Shown here: positions 26,478-39,200 of the stretch, piece after piece
How positions within the stretch are numbered: position 1 is the first letter of the stretch
Layout of the letters: every line of letters begins with the position of its first letter
Source of the DNA: Bimuria novae-zelandiae CBS 107.79
Lineage: Eukaryota > Ascomycota > Dothideomycetes > Pleosporales > Didymosphaeriaceae
DNA: 64,000 nt
Direction of reading: 5' to 3'
Assembly: GCA_010015655.1 (NCBI GenBank)
Contig: ML976676.1
Span: 557,898 to 621,897 of the forward strand
Notes under the pieces: generated by a model
What the model was told of the DNA's origin: nothing
The model's input: the letters and a program-made list of their open reading frames with translations, nothing else
Databases searched by the model: none
Translations under genes and position numbers: made by a program

Positions 26478-29400
26478 ATTAAGAGTCTCACTACCCCGAC
26501 TGATACAATATGGCGCAACTCTCAAACCGCGATTCTACGGTACACCTGAACACCTCCGCAGACCACAGGGGGTGGAGAACACAACTCCAGGCAAGATGCG
26601 TAGTATATAATATTTAGGATAAAGTTAATTTAAATTTAACTACGCTATTAACCCCGAAACCGCTGCTAATAAGGGCTCTAGTTGTTACTAACTACGCGCT
26701 AGCCGCGAATATCAAAGTCCTAATAAGACTAACTAAACTATTAGCTAGAGGCTAGAAGGCTTTTAAAGAAGATCTTAAATACTATAAGATCCTCTTTAAG
26801 CAATATAAAAGCGATCGACACGAATATAAAAAGGAGTAATCGAGCCTTTAGCACATCGTTGCGTTTATCTAATTAACTATGTTACTGCACCTACTACGCA
26901 CATGTTGCCTACCAGACAAGCCACTATAATAGTGGATTACTAATCTGCAGAAGACAATTGGCATAAGTAACTAACTCGAACAAGAATAAGCACGTACCAG
27001 ATACCGTACAGCACTTAAGCCAATAAGAAGCCCTTAATAATAGGATACTTGGCTAGCTAAGTACGACGAAGTAGCTGCGGAAGTAGAAGCCTTCTAAGTT
27101 ACTAAGCTATTACAAATTAATGTAATTACAAAAGACTTTATAGATGCCGTAAATAAGGTTGCTCCTATATAGTCTATAAATTTTTAAAATAATGGTCGAT
27201 TCGCAGCCGGCATGGATTGAAAAGAGATAATACAACGCTTTCGAGAATACATAATAACAAATCATCCCCTTAAATTAGGGAAACATAAAGTATTTATATC
27301 TAATAATATATTATTTTTCGCTAAAGGTGGTGCACCCATCTAGGGCAACGATAAGGACACCTATCCTGCCGAAAGCGCGTTATCGAAACAAAACTAAGGT
27401 AGACCTCGTAATTAACGTACAGCGGGCAGGAAAACCACCACGCTTAAATAGCCTGTAGATTTAGAGCCTACTACTATAAGAGGAGCAAAATGCCCTGCAT
27501 GTAGACAACGCCATAGTATAAGGGACTGCTATTATATTAATCTAGACAAGGCTCCTAAATAGTAGAAACTAAACGAGACTATTAGCGAGCTTATATAATT
27601 TAAGCGTGAGAAAGACGCAACGTTCTAGGGGCTAATCTATAGATAAAGTAGGACTTAATTAAGAATACTAATTATAAAATAATCGCACACTCTAACGCCC
27701 GAGATCTTTAAAGATTAACTAGAGGGCCGGAGAATTGCTGCTACTAAAGTAGCTTTTAACTTAGTAGCAGGAGGGAGAGATACTACTAACTATCTACTAT
27801 AGAAGTTATTTATCCTTAACTTAGGATTAACCTGCTATATTACTAATAACCCTAATCGCATCTATAGTTTCTGACCACCACTGCCCGGAGACTATATATG
27901 GGCCGGAAATTCTAAAGTGTGGATTAGAGGATATGGGTCTATTAACCTTACTCTAAAGAACAACACTAGAACAACAAAATTAACTTTGCAAGATGTGGCT
28001 ATTTGCCTAAACCTATTATGTAACTTAGTGTTATTTTAACTATTAAGGCACAAAGGGATCTAGTAGGACATATAAACAGACCTAACTACTCTTTAAGGAG
28101 CTAAGAATAGAGCTATTAGAATTATAACTAAGATGTTTGGATAGTGGGTGCTGGAATACAATCCGCTACCACCTGCCACATATCACACACACAAGATTAC
28201 TATAAGAACCAAAAGAGGACCGTAAAAGGCCTTAGCTATGCTGTAGTATAAAAGACTAGGACACCTAGGCCTAGCGACTATCGAACACCTAGTGCAGCAA
28301 ACTGAAGGGGTACGTATTAAAGGCATTATAACTATGGAATACAACTCATGCGGGAGAGCAAAGTCTAGACGGTAGATAAGCCGCGCCCCACAAATAAACG
28401 AAGATAGACCTGGAGAGAGGCTTAGCATTAACTTCCACACATACGAGATCTAAGGAGTTACTAAAGAGAAGAGTTAATTGCTAATTACTAATAAGTTTTT
28501 AGGTATATAATAGGACCTCTACTTTACAGATTACTAAATAGTAAAGTTAATTATTAATGCCCTTTTAGTATTTATCTTATTCCTTAAGAACTACTATAAC
28601 ATCTCTGTTAAGACTATTAAAGCAGATAACGAGATCGCTATAGTTAAACTAGAAGTTAAGAAATAGTTAATAACCTAAGGAATAATTGTGGAGCCTTCCG
28701 CACTAGATATATAATTACAAAATAGAGGCGCAGAACGCTTAGGGGGTGTAAACAAGGAGAAAGCTCGTGCCATGCAACTTAATGCTAACCTATCCTAGGA
28801 GCTGTGGCCTGAGATTATAAGAGCCACTGTATACCTCTATAATCAAACACCAAACTATGCAAATCACTGGAAAACACCATACGAGATATTTTTCACACGA
28901 GTCGCTTTTAGCAATGGGATAGTCACGTCACTACAAAAACCTAATATTACACACTTAAAAGCGTACGGCTGCAAGGCATTTGCAATAACTAATAATACTT
29001 ACTAAGGTAAATCACGCCTATAACGTCTTGACCCGAAGGCATAGATTAGTTATCTAGTTAGATACCGATTATCAAACATCTACCGAATATAGATACCATT
29101 ACTTGGCAAAGTAATAAGTACCCGGGACGTTGTCTTTAACGAAGAGTTAGTATTTAATAGGAAAATTAAGGACCTTATAGACAGTCTTATACACAGCACG
29201 CTTTAAGAAATAGTAACGCACGTAAAAACTATTAAGTTACTAACTTCTACTTAATAACCATAAACAGACTCCTTTTATAAGGATAAAGCCACTGTAGATT
29301 CGTTAGAATAATAAGATAAAGCAGATCCACCAGGCTACTATTAAGGAAGGAAGATTAGGGATAGCTACTTAACTCCTCTAACTACACCACTACCTATCGC

Positions 29401-31248
29401 GTTACTTACACAGTTAATAGCTAGAGACTAAATAAGTCTAACGCAATAAGCGTCCTCTACAACTATCCCCTAGGCAGCAGCTTTTATAGCAGGAACCTAA
29501 GCCGGCCGTGTTAGAAAATATAAAGGAGAAGTTATAGACAAGGCTAAAATAATAAGAATACTCGCTAAAGGCTTAAAGCCCTATTAAAGTCAACTTCTAC
29601 CTCTATCGACGTGCCGAACCAAGCTTAAGGATCACCTAATGGGCGAGATATTTTAAGAGGCTAAGTAAGTGCACCTCGCAAGCCACTAAAAAATAAAATT
29701 ATAGTTAGAAATTCTAGTAAAGAAGATTAAACTAATAGGATAGCAGATCCTTAACTGCATATAGGTATACACCTATAAACTTAATAAGCACTATCGCTTG
29801 CTAAAATGCAAGGCGCGACTAGTTATCTAAGGCGATTAGCAACGAAATATTACCTTGCAAGACACTTACGCAGCCACGCTTGCCAGCTAGTTATTCTAAA
29901 TAATGATGGCAATAGCAGCTTACTATAATATAGAGCTCACGCAGTACGACGTCACCAACGCTTTTATCCACGCAATAATAGATCGAGAGGTGTACATGAG
30001 AATGCCTCAGGGTTATTAGAAGCCTAGAACAATATTGCAAGTAAACAAAGCACTATACGGCCTTCGCATTTTACTACTCCTCTAGTAGAGAGAATTTATA
30101 ATAACGCTTAAAGCGCTAGGCTTCTAGATAGTACCTTACAAGCCGTTCTGCCTAATTAAAGATAGAGTTATTGTATTTTTTTACGTTGACGACATCATAC
30201 TCGCGTACCATAAGGACAAAGAATAAGAAGCTTAACAAGTAATTAAACGCTTATAAGATAAGTACACTCTCACTAGAGGAAACAACCTTTAATGGTTTCT
30301 TAGCATAGAGGTTGTACGGGACTGAACAAGCCGCAAGATTTAACTATCACAGGCCTCCTATTTAGACAAGATTAGCCGACTAGCAGACAAGATAAATATT
30401 TAATATAACACTCTAATAGCTGCGATTAAATTACTACCAAGGAAAGGGTTAGTAACACTAACTAAGATTAATAAATTTTAACGCAAGATTAGATCGTTGC
30501 TCTTTACTATAGTTACTACTAGGCCAGACATTGCCTTTGTAACATCACGATTAGCTTAATTTCTGTTAAACCCAGGGACTAAGTACTAAGACGCAGCAGA
30601 CTAAGTTCTCCTATACCTTTAAAACACAAAGCAGCGAGCCCTATAGCTTAGAGGTAACACTAGACTTTAGATTGCAAGCAATGCATTATTTGCTAATAAT
30701 ATAATAGACTACAAGAGCTCCTAAGGTTACGCTATTAAGCTCTTTGGCGGTCTTATCGCCTAGAAAGCAAACAAATAAGACACTATAATAATATTAACTA
30801 CTAAGGCCGAGCTGCTGGCTCTCTCTTAGGTAGCTAAGAAAGCACTCTTTGTCTTAAGACTGCTTTAAGAACTTAAGATTAAACTAGACGCGCGCACAGT
30901 CACTATTTAGTGTAATAATAAATAAAATATACGCCTAGTAACTGAGGAGGTTTCCCGCCTCTAAACTAAACTTCGGCATGTAGACGTCCATAACTACTAG
31001 ATTTGACAAGAAGTATCTATAGGCAGGATTAAGGTAGAGCATGTGCAGTTAGCGGATATAATTACTAATAGCCTTATAAAGGTGCTCTCTAAGAGCAAGT
31101 GGGAGGGTTTTCTCTAATAACTTAAATTAGTTAATGTAGAGACTAAGGAGGTAACAAATACTGTGCCTCTTAAGGAGATTTAAGAGTAACTTAAAGACCT
31201 TACAATTACATAAGTGCTAGCTTGAAGAGTTTCTAAGCTAAAGGGGTG

Positions 31249-31422
31249 TGTCAGATAGAATAAGCTGCGGTGAGGTTAGATCTGTACAATCGAGCAGGGA
31301 CCACTTGGCTTGGCACACTAGCAAAATATCCGAAACCAACTGAACACAGTGGACAATATAATAAAAAAAAACAATATATACTATTAAGTTGCATCAACAT
31401 CTACTTATCATACCATTTGACA
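31249..31422 (+). repeat. 3' LTR of the nested Copia element
   Basis: 174 bp; preceded by a purine-rich tract (aaggggtg) and followed by the target duplication ctact. Confidence 0.9.
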
Positions 31423-32180
31423 CTACTAGACTTAAATAACTTAAAGCTGTACGCCTTTATTAACGCATTATTTACTAATAATAAGGACATATTATTATAA
31501 ATAGGCTTTATAATCGCGCTTGGCAATAAGACTAAAGATAGTAATTATAACTTTAAGTTTACTAGCAATATTATCTACTAGTTATCTATTAAGTATAAGC
31601 GCGTCACTCGTAGCGTCCTTACATCTAAGATCTACGCGATAGCCTATAGAGTTAATATTATAATTATAATTAGCGGTATAATTAACATAATTATGTAGTA
31701 ACTTAACCTCTCTAATATCTCTATTATCGTGTGCACTAACTCACGCTCCTTATATAATTGCCTTGTTAAGCTTAGTACTACTAAGGAGAAGCGCCTTATA
31801 ATTAACGTTATAGCTCTGCGTAAGGCCTATAAGCGCAATAATCTTATAGATATCCGCTAGATTAATAGACGTGACAATCTAGCAGACTTAATAACTAAGG
31901 CTAGCTCTAACTTAGCTATAGAGCATCTTATTAACTATAACTAGCTTAAGCTTTACGTACAAGGCTAGGTTAATCGTGCTAAAGTTAACACTCTAGAGTA
32001 CGATCACGATAGCAAGAAGTAGTAAGTCTATAAAAGGAGTAGCGAGATAGGCACTAAGAGGACGCGCACTAGCGCTAGTCTAGTTAGAAAACTAGTAACT
32101 ATTATAGATTGTGTTTTATTGCAGATTTAAGCGTTCTAGGCTGAACTGGCCACATGTAGCATAAAAGAAAAGATAGCTAG

Positions 32181-32422
32181 TGTTAGCTTTAAATCTGCGT
32201 AATACTGCTATAGCTTTCACCGCTATATAGTTTGCTTATAGTTTATTGCGTAGTTTGCCTATAGTTTATTACGCTAGTCCTAATTAGGCTAGCAAGGGAC
32301 AAACCACGCTTGATAAATACTTCTTATAATAGCCCACCACAATAGATCTGCAATCAAGAATCAAATCAATACCACATCGTTGTAACGAAGTCTTGATCCA
32401 ACAGCCTATTGCCGTATTAACA
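32181..32422 (+). repeat. 3' LTR of the 21.3-32.4 kb Copia element
   Basis: Starts tgttagctttaaatctgcgt and ends ccgtattaaca; the target duplication agtta follows. Confidence 0.92.
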
Positions 32423-32548
32423 AGTTATTACGGCGGTATATTCGTGCTAGTATATTTACTTATTATTATATATATAAAATTACTTCTTGCCTAGCTTCTA
32501 AACCTTACTCTTTTATAATCTTTTTTTTACTTAAATTTATGCGCTATA

Positions 32549-34475
32549 AGTCGGGTGGGGTAGTTTCCGACACCGGGTAGTTTCCGACAGCCCCGCAATC
32601 GCGCTCACCCACCATGCACGCTGACTGAAAATAATTCTTACAACCTTAATTCTTTATTAATTTCAATTTTTCCTTTTGCATCGTATTCTCTGACTTCGAA
32701 TAGCTAAATACATAAAAGGAGATGTCCAGACCGCACTTGCAGACCTCGAATCTAGGGTCGCTTTAGCCACTGCTGCTACTTAACATGGGGTACCACGCAA
32801 CACTCTTCGCGGCCGCTTTAATAGTGCCTAATCCTACCTGCATGCCTATAATAGTGCATAGTAGCTTTTAGTTATTTAAGAAGAGTATCTAGAGCGCTAG
32901 ATTCTACGTTAAGAAGCCCTTAGTTACCCGCCAACCTACGCGCAAGTATAAGCTATTATAATAATTATCCTTAAGTAAGAGGGTAACTATAAAAACCTAA
33001 GGAAAGAGTGGACTAGTTAATTTATAAGACACCGCCTAGCTATTAAGTTAAAGTTAGGCTGCTAGACTAGCTGGGAACGCATAAATGCGGCCACTCCTAA
33101 AAATATTAGGCAAATATTCGACCTGTACGAGACCGTGACCTGGATTCCCCCCCAACACAGGTACAACGCCGACGAGGGCGGTATTATGGAGGGCCAGGGA
33201 GTTAATGGGCTTGTTATAGGCTCCTCGCAAGAGAACCCTAATGCTGTACTAGTTAAAATAATAAATACCTATACGTAGACCTCTATAGTAGAGTGTATCT
33301 CTGCGCTCGGCGTCGTTCTTAAACCTTTAGTCATCTTTAAGGCTAAGAGCATCCAGGAGCAGTGGTTTAAGAAGGAGTTTTTAACTTAATATCCTTACTA
33401 ATATATTACTTTCTCGCAAAATAGGTAGACAAGTAATAATATTACTATTAAGTGGCTGGAGAAGGTGTTCTTGCCCTAGACTAAGCCTAATAATCTGTCT
33501 AAGACACGATTGCTTATTATTAACGGCTATGGTAGTTATACCTCGGACGAATTTATAACTACATGTTATATAAATAATATGCATTTGCTCTTTATACCTG
33601 CCCATACTTCACATATACTCCAGCCTTTAGATCTTGGTTGTTTCTCCAGCCTAAAGGTGGCGTATCGGCGCTTCGTCGGCGAGTATGGGGCTGAGACAGA
33701 TGCAACAAAGCTTAGCAAGGCCAAATTTCTCGAATTTTATGCAGAAGCGCGTAAAATCGGCCTTCAAGAGCAGTGTGTCCGATCTGGGTAGAAAGTAACA
33801 GGGCTGTACCCTAAGAACGTGAGGAAGCCCTTGGGTTCTCGCTGGGTGGTGGTGCGCGAACGGCCGTCAACACCACCCTCTTCTACCAAGGATATCAGGA
33901 CGCCAAAACGTGGCAGCGATGTTGTAAAGCTATTTTCTGAAAAGAGCTTCTCACCAACTACACGACGATGTGTTCGGCTTACCGCTAAGGCATTTAACCG
34001 TACCTTAATAGAGGTTACTATAAAAAATTATAAGATTGCTTCCTTGCGCAAGCAGGTTAATTAAGTAAATCTACTAAAACGCTAGAAAGTTATAATTAAT
34101 CTAAATAAATAGTTTATAAGTCTTGCAAAAGTTCTTTCGCAAGCTAATTAGGTACCCTTTTAACGTGTTCGCAAATTAAGAAACGCATCGCAGAAGGTCA
34201 TTATTATAAAGGAGGAAAGTAGCTCTAAAGAGGAAGCGGAGCAGCCATTGGTTCGACGTTTAGCGCGAGAACAACGACGAACACAACGATATCTTAATTG
34301 TGATTTAAGCATAGATAAAGAAAGTGATTAAATGCTTTAAATACTATTTTTTTTTTTTTTTTTTACAAATTTATTTAATAAAATTGTGAGCATATTCGCA
34401 ACCCAAGTGGTGGCAGCGGCGAAATTTTACGGGGTGTCGGAAACTACCCGGTATCGGAAACTACCCCACCCGACT
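32549..34475 (+). mobile_element. Fot1/pogo-like Tc1-mariner transposon, lightly RIPped copy, 1,927 bp
   Basis: TA duplications at 32547-48 and 34476-77. The TIR starts agtcgggtggggtagtttcc and contains the box gtagtttccga twice within about 40 bp. The plus strand encodes a pogo/Fot1 DDE_1 transposase with scattered stops. Much more GC and coding structure remain than in its partner at 10247-12173, so it is younger or was less mutated. Confidence 0.9.
33510..33791 (+). pseudogene. Fot1/pogo-like transposase, open fragment of the DDE_1 domain
   Basis: The 93-residue open segment contains the hallmark block with AHTSHILQPLDLGCFSSLK, and near its start NGYGSYTSDEF, where the family normally has a catalytic Asp (DGHxSH) that here reads as Asn. 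That is a G-to-A change of the RIP type. Coding resemblance continues on both sides across stops (for example the TAG after CVRSG at 33,789-33,791). The reading continues to about 34,330 before the 3' TIR. Confidence 0.85.
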
Positions 34476-34477
34476 TA

Positions 34478-36200
34478 ACGTCTCGCTTTTAGCCTAGTCT
34501 TTTTTAACTTTGTAATCTAATTCCTCTCCCCATTCTAATAAGATAGCTAGTCCGTTATATAATAGCTACGTAATAAGGACTTTTAAGTGTTAGAGGCGTG
34601 CTACTAATTTTAATAATAAAATAAAAGAAGACCTATCCTTATTATAGTTACTTAGTTACTAACTTAAGAAAACTAAGCTTTTTAAAAATAATTTTTTTTT
34701 AACGATAGCATAATCCTCTTTAACTAGCTTATTAAAAGGTTTAGTTTTTTTAAAGCTCGCAAAGTAAGTTCTAACCCTTTTTTTTATATATATATTTTTT
34801 CTTTTATTTTATCTTTTAACTTACTTTCTTACTTTTTTAACCTCCTTCTTAGTTCTTTATTGGCCTAGGTGTGCGTACTCGCTAACTTAACAAGCTTAGC
34901 TTTTAAAGTCTAATCTTATTACGCGCGATATTCAAACGCTAGTATATTAACTATATTACTTATAAATATATCTATTAGTAGGTGCTAGCAGGCAAGACAG
35001 TGTCCTATAAGGAGTGCTATACCTATAAGCTTACTAGCTATACTAAACAAGTATGCTTTAGTCTAACTTATTTTAAATAACTTTAGGATCTGCTCTACTA
35101 ACTTCTTCCCCTACCTAAATTTAGCCTGCCTTTAATAAAGTTAACTATAAAAGGTTTACTAATATTATAGTTATTAGTATAAGCTATCTTATAATTAAAA
35201 TTTAAAGAGTAGCTAGGAATAAAAGGCCATTTTTACTAACTTTAACGCGTTTTGTTCTACTTATAAGATTATTATTATTACTTACTATACTTCCTTTAAG
35301 AGTAAGACTACTACTACTTTAGACCCTATTACTTTTTTTAAAGGCTATTTAGCTCTTAGAGCGTATTACTATCGTAGTTAAAAAGACTTCTAACCTTTTT
35401 TAAATTTATACTACTAATTTTAAAGTATTCTATGAATAGTATAAGAACCCTTTTACAAGTTTTTTTTTAAATAATAAAGCTATTTTCTAAGGCTAATATC
35501 GTATAGCTTTTTAATAAGTTTATAGTAGTAGATAAGGACATTATAATAGATAGTCTTTAGATAATAAATAATATCCTCGCAGGAGCTAATATGCCTACTT
35601 AAGCCTATTAAGGCTTGCGCTAGTGGCTTTAGGCTATTATAATTAAAAAGCGCTTTAATAAGGAGGATAATAGCTTTCTTAACCCTAGTAGTATATTAGA
35701 GGGTAGAGAAGTAGACTTAAACGTTATTAAAAAAAGTTTTACTATTTTTTTTAGTAGCTAAAAATATTTATTTTACATAGTTTCTTTCTCCTTCTTACTT
35801 TAGTTTGCTTTTAAAACTTACTTTTTTTTATAAGGGTTATCCTTTACTATTATAAAAAAATTTTGGTTCCTTTATTATTCCTAGTAGTTTGAAGGGTTTT
35901 TTAAGTAATTTTTTTAAAATTTCTTTTTAACTTTTTTTTCTAATACTTAATTTTATCCTTTAACAATATTATTCCTACCCTTATTTTAGATAACTTTATC
36001 TGGCTAGGTTTTTTTACTTAGTAAAATAGGCATCGTAGAGCCTCCTTTAGGCCCTAATAGAAGCTAACTTAGGGGATATTATAATAGAATCTTATTAGGA
36101 GTTTTCTATTATAATTTTAATATAGCTTAGTAAACTTCTCCTAATAGTCTAATATAGTAGCTTATTGAAGGTTCTTACGAGGTTTCTAAGTTTTTTCAAA
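34478..36200. repeat. RIP-degraded DNA, family not resolved
   Basis: TA-rich, with long T runs and no intact frame. It should hold the 3' LTR of the minus-strand Gypsy element to the right, but I could not match it with confidence to the LTR near 40.6 kb. Confidence 0.4.
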
Positions 36201-39200
36201 GTAGTTTTCTTACTATACTAAGTATTCTACTTTTTTGCCTCTATAAAACTAGCGTTTTTTATATATATTAATTATACTATACTTCTCTTCTCCATTTTTT
36301 ATTATAAGTGCTTCGGGCAAGGCGTTATCAGTAGTTTAACTAGAGAAAGGGTTTAATAAGGCTAACTTTAGCCTATTTACGTAAAACCTGAGGTACATAT
36401 TTGGCGGGACATCTAGTTCTACTACGTAAAATTTTATTACTTTTTTTACTTTTAATCGAGCTTCTCGCTTTAACATTAGTTTTAGAGGTAGTTTTTATAC
36501 TTTAGCTACACCTTGTCTTCTTCCTTTAAGATTAAAGTATTTTTATATTAAGAATTTACTAAGCGCTTTTATTCTTATTAGGCTATTATTATTTTTACTT
36601 AGGCAAAGTTAAAAATCTTCTTAAACCTTTTCATTATTACCTTTATAGCCTTTTTTACATTAGTTTTAAGCTCTAAGGTTAATTTTTGTGCTCCAATGTT
36701 CTTAACTAGTTTAATATTTAAGCTATAAGAAAAAAAATAGGCTAACTCCTATTAATATAGCTTTTCGCCCTTTAATAGCTATTTAAGCTATAGGAAGCTC
36801 CTTTATCTAATTATCTTATTATTAGTTATAGTACGCCTGGAGATAGGCTTTAAGGATAGGGTTTATTTATTCTATTTACTTATATATCTTTAGGTGCTTT
36901 AGTATAAATAGTCATTAGTTAATATCTGTCTATTTACAAAGTATAGTTTAAAATTTGCTCACGAATTGTCTTCCGCGGACTAATGTAATAGAGGAGGGAA
37001 AAAAGTAGTCTACTACCTAGTATTAAAAGACCGCTATTATAACTATAGGTATATTAAACTTTAGGAGACTAATAAACGTAAGATCCCTACTAAGTTTATT
37101 TATAATTACTATAATATTCGTGCAGCCATCACTCTTAAGTAAAGTAATAATAAAGTCTATTATAATATCCTTCTATCTTTATTTAGATAGTAATAAAGGC
37201 TTTAGTAGGCTCTATTTCGCTTCTCTTTATAATTTAGTTCTTTTATAAATATTACAGTTCTTAATATACTGTCTTACTTAGTTAGACATTCCTAAAAAGA
37301 AGTAGTCTTAAGTAAGGATCTTATAGGTGTTTTATTATCCTAAGTATTTTAAAGCTAAGGAACTAAGAGCGATTGCTATTAGCTTTATTTATAAAAGTTT
37401 TAATTTTAGTACTTATTATCTTAACCTATAGCATAGGTATCCTTAGTTATCTATACTATATTCTAAGATACTAATAGATAACTTTGAACTTGGTTTGAAC
37501 TTCCTAATCCTGTTTTTAACATAGACTTTTATTTTATTATACGCGCTGTCTTTATTGCATTTTACCTCTTACTAAATAGTATTAAAGTCTAGTTTGCGTC
37601 GCTTGGTAAGGCTATTGCCTCCTTAAAGGATTAATATAGGTCGTTTAGGGCGTATTAAGTAAGCGAGCACTAAGTCCTTATTTAATTTAGTATAGTTAGG
37701 TTTCTCTATAGTAGTAATTATTTAAGGAATAAAAGACTTTAAGCTATTTCTTTTAGTAGTTTTCTAAAAAAAAGTATAAAGTGCCTTAACTTTAATTTAT
37801 TATCTCTACCATCCTTTAGTAGGTCTTAGTCGCTCTAAGAAAAGGCGTTTACCCTAGAGGTTACTAACCCTAGTCTATATATAAATATTATATTAATATA
37901 GCTAAGTATATCTATCTACTAAACGTGTCATTTGTCTAATTTTTATTTAATAGCGAAATACGTAAAGGTCTTATAATTAGTATAGACTATAAGGTGCTTT
38001 TCCCTTAATATATATAGTCTTATTTATCTACGTATTTAATAAATATAAGTAGCTCTTTATCGTAGATAGCGTAGTTATATTCTGCTAGGCTATTCTTTAC
38101 TAAGAAGTAAGCTACTAAGCGTAGAACCCTATTATTATTATACTAAGAGAAGTATCTTTTAGTTAACTAGCTAAAGGTGCCTACTTTTAGTACTAATTCT
38201 TATTTAAAGATAAAATAGGATAGCGTGGAGTCTATATAAAGTACTATCTTTAAATAGTTAAATACATGCTACTACTTTTATCTCTAGACAAATTCTACTC
38301 CTTTACTACTAAGCTTTATAAGGGGGCTTACTATACTAGAAAAGTCTTATATAAATCTTTAATAAAAATTTGCAAAGCCTACGAAGCTTTAAACTTCCTT
38401 TACTAAAATTAGTAACTTTTATTTTTAAATTATTTAAACTTTATTAACGTCTATGCTTACGTCCTTATTAACTTTTATAATAAATTTAAGGTATTTAGTC
38501 TTTTTAACGTAAAACTTAAATTTCTTAATATCTAAGTGTAGTCTTGCGACCCCTAACTTTTAAATTATAGTATATACTCTCTCTTCGTGGTCTTTTTAGC
38601 TACTACTAGAGAAGATAAAAACGTTATCTATATACGCTAAGTAGTAGTTATTAGGGTACTCTCTTAGTACCTAGTTAATATACTACTAAAACGTACTTAG
38701 CGCGTTAGCTAGGCTAAAAGGGACTACTAGCTACTTATAAAGACTAAATTAGGTTCTAATAAGTAGTTTTATAGGTCTTAGCATTCCTTTTTTATTCCGT
38801 AAATATTTATTACATCTTTTTTATAAATAGATTACGTTACTAAAAACTCTTCTTTCTTATTTGTCGTAGCGTACTAGTTCTTTATAGTAGTTCCTTAGTT
38901 AAATCTAATAAGTGTCTTATCCTACTTATGTTTTTTGCAGCAAGGGTGGAGGCATATTTACAATTCTATTAATATATAATTTCCGTTAATTAATATTAAT
39001 AATACGTTGTTAGTAGCTTTATCTAAATGCGAGAAGTATTTGGTTTCTCGTTTATCTTATAAGTATATGTTATATTTTATGACTAAGTAGTTAAACTATT
39101 TTTATTAGTATTATTATTTTTAATTTAAAAAGTATCTTTCCTACTTTTCTGCATAGTGTGTGATATATTAGTCTTATGAGCAGTATCTCTTTTTAAGGAT

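Larger units (their letters stand above)
26303..31422 (+). mobile_element. Complete Copia LTR retrotransposon nested in another Copia, TSD ctact
   Basis: LTRs at 26303-26477 and 31249-31422, beginning tgtcagatagaataagctgc and ending tctaaca or tttgaca. Target duplications ctact lie at 26298-26302 and 31423-31427. The RT active site FFYVDDIILAYH is near 30,176-30,210. The coding layout and the leader directly after the 5' LTR (attaagagtct) resemble the Copia element at 13.4-18.6 kb, so the two are related families. It interrupts the RT region of the host Copia element. Multiple stops. Confidence 0.92.
21251..32422 (+). mobile_element. Copia LTR retrotransposon with 242-bp LTRs, TSD agtta, split by two insertions
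   Basis: LTRs at 21251-21492 and 32181-32422 (both 242 bp, TG...CA), flanked by agtta at 21246-21250 and 32423-32427. The native length without nested elements is about 5.8 kb. Plus-strand order: gag-like 21.8-23.4 kb; GAG-preintegrase and integrase 24.1-24.9 kb (for example FGHPAARRLHKIL); reverse transcriptase start 25.6-25.8 kb (AYTQSDDPLQRTIIADIP). RNase H resumes after the nested element at 31.43-32.0 kb. RIP stops throughout. Confidence 0.92.
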
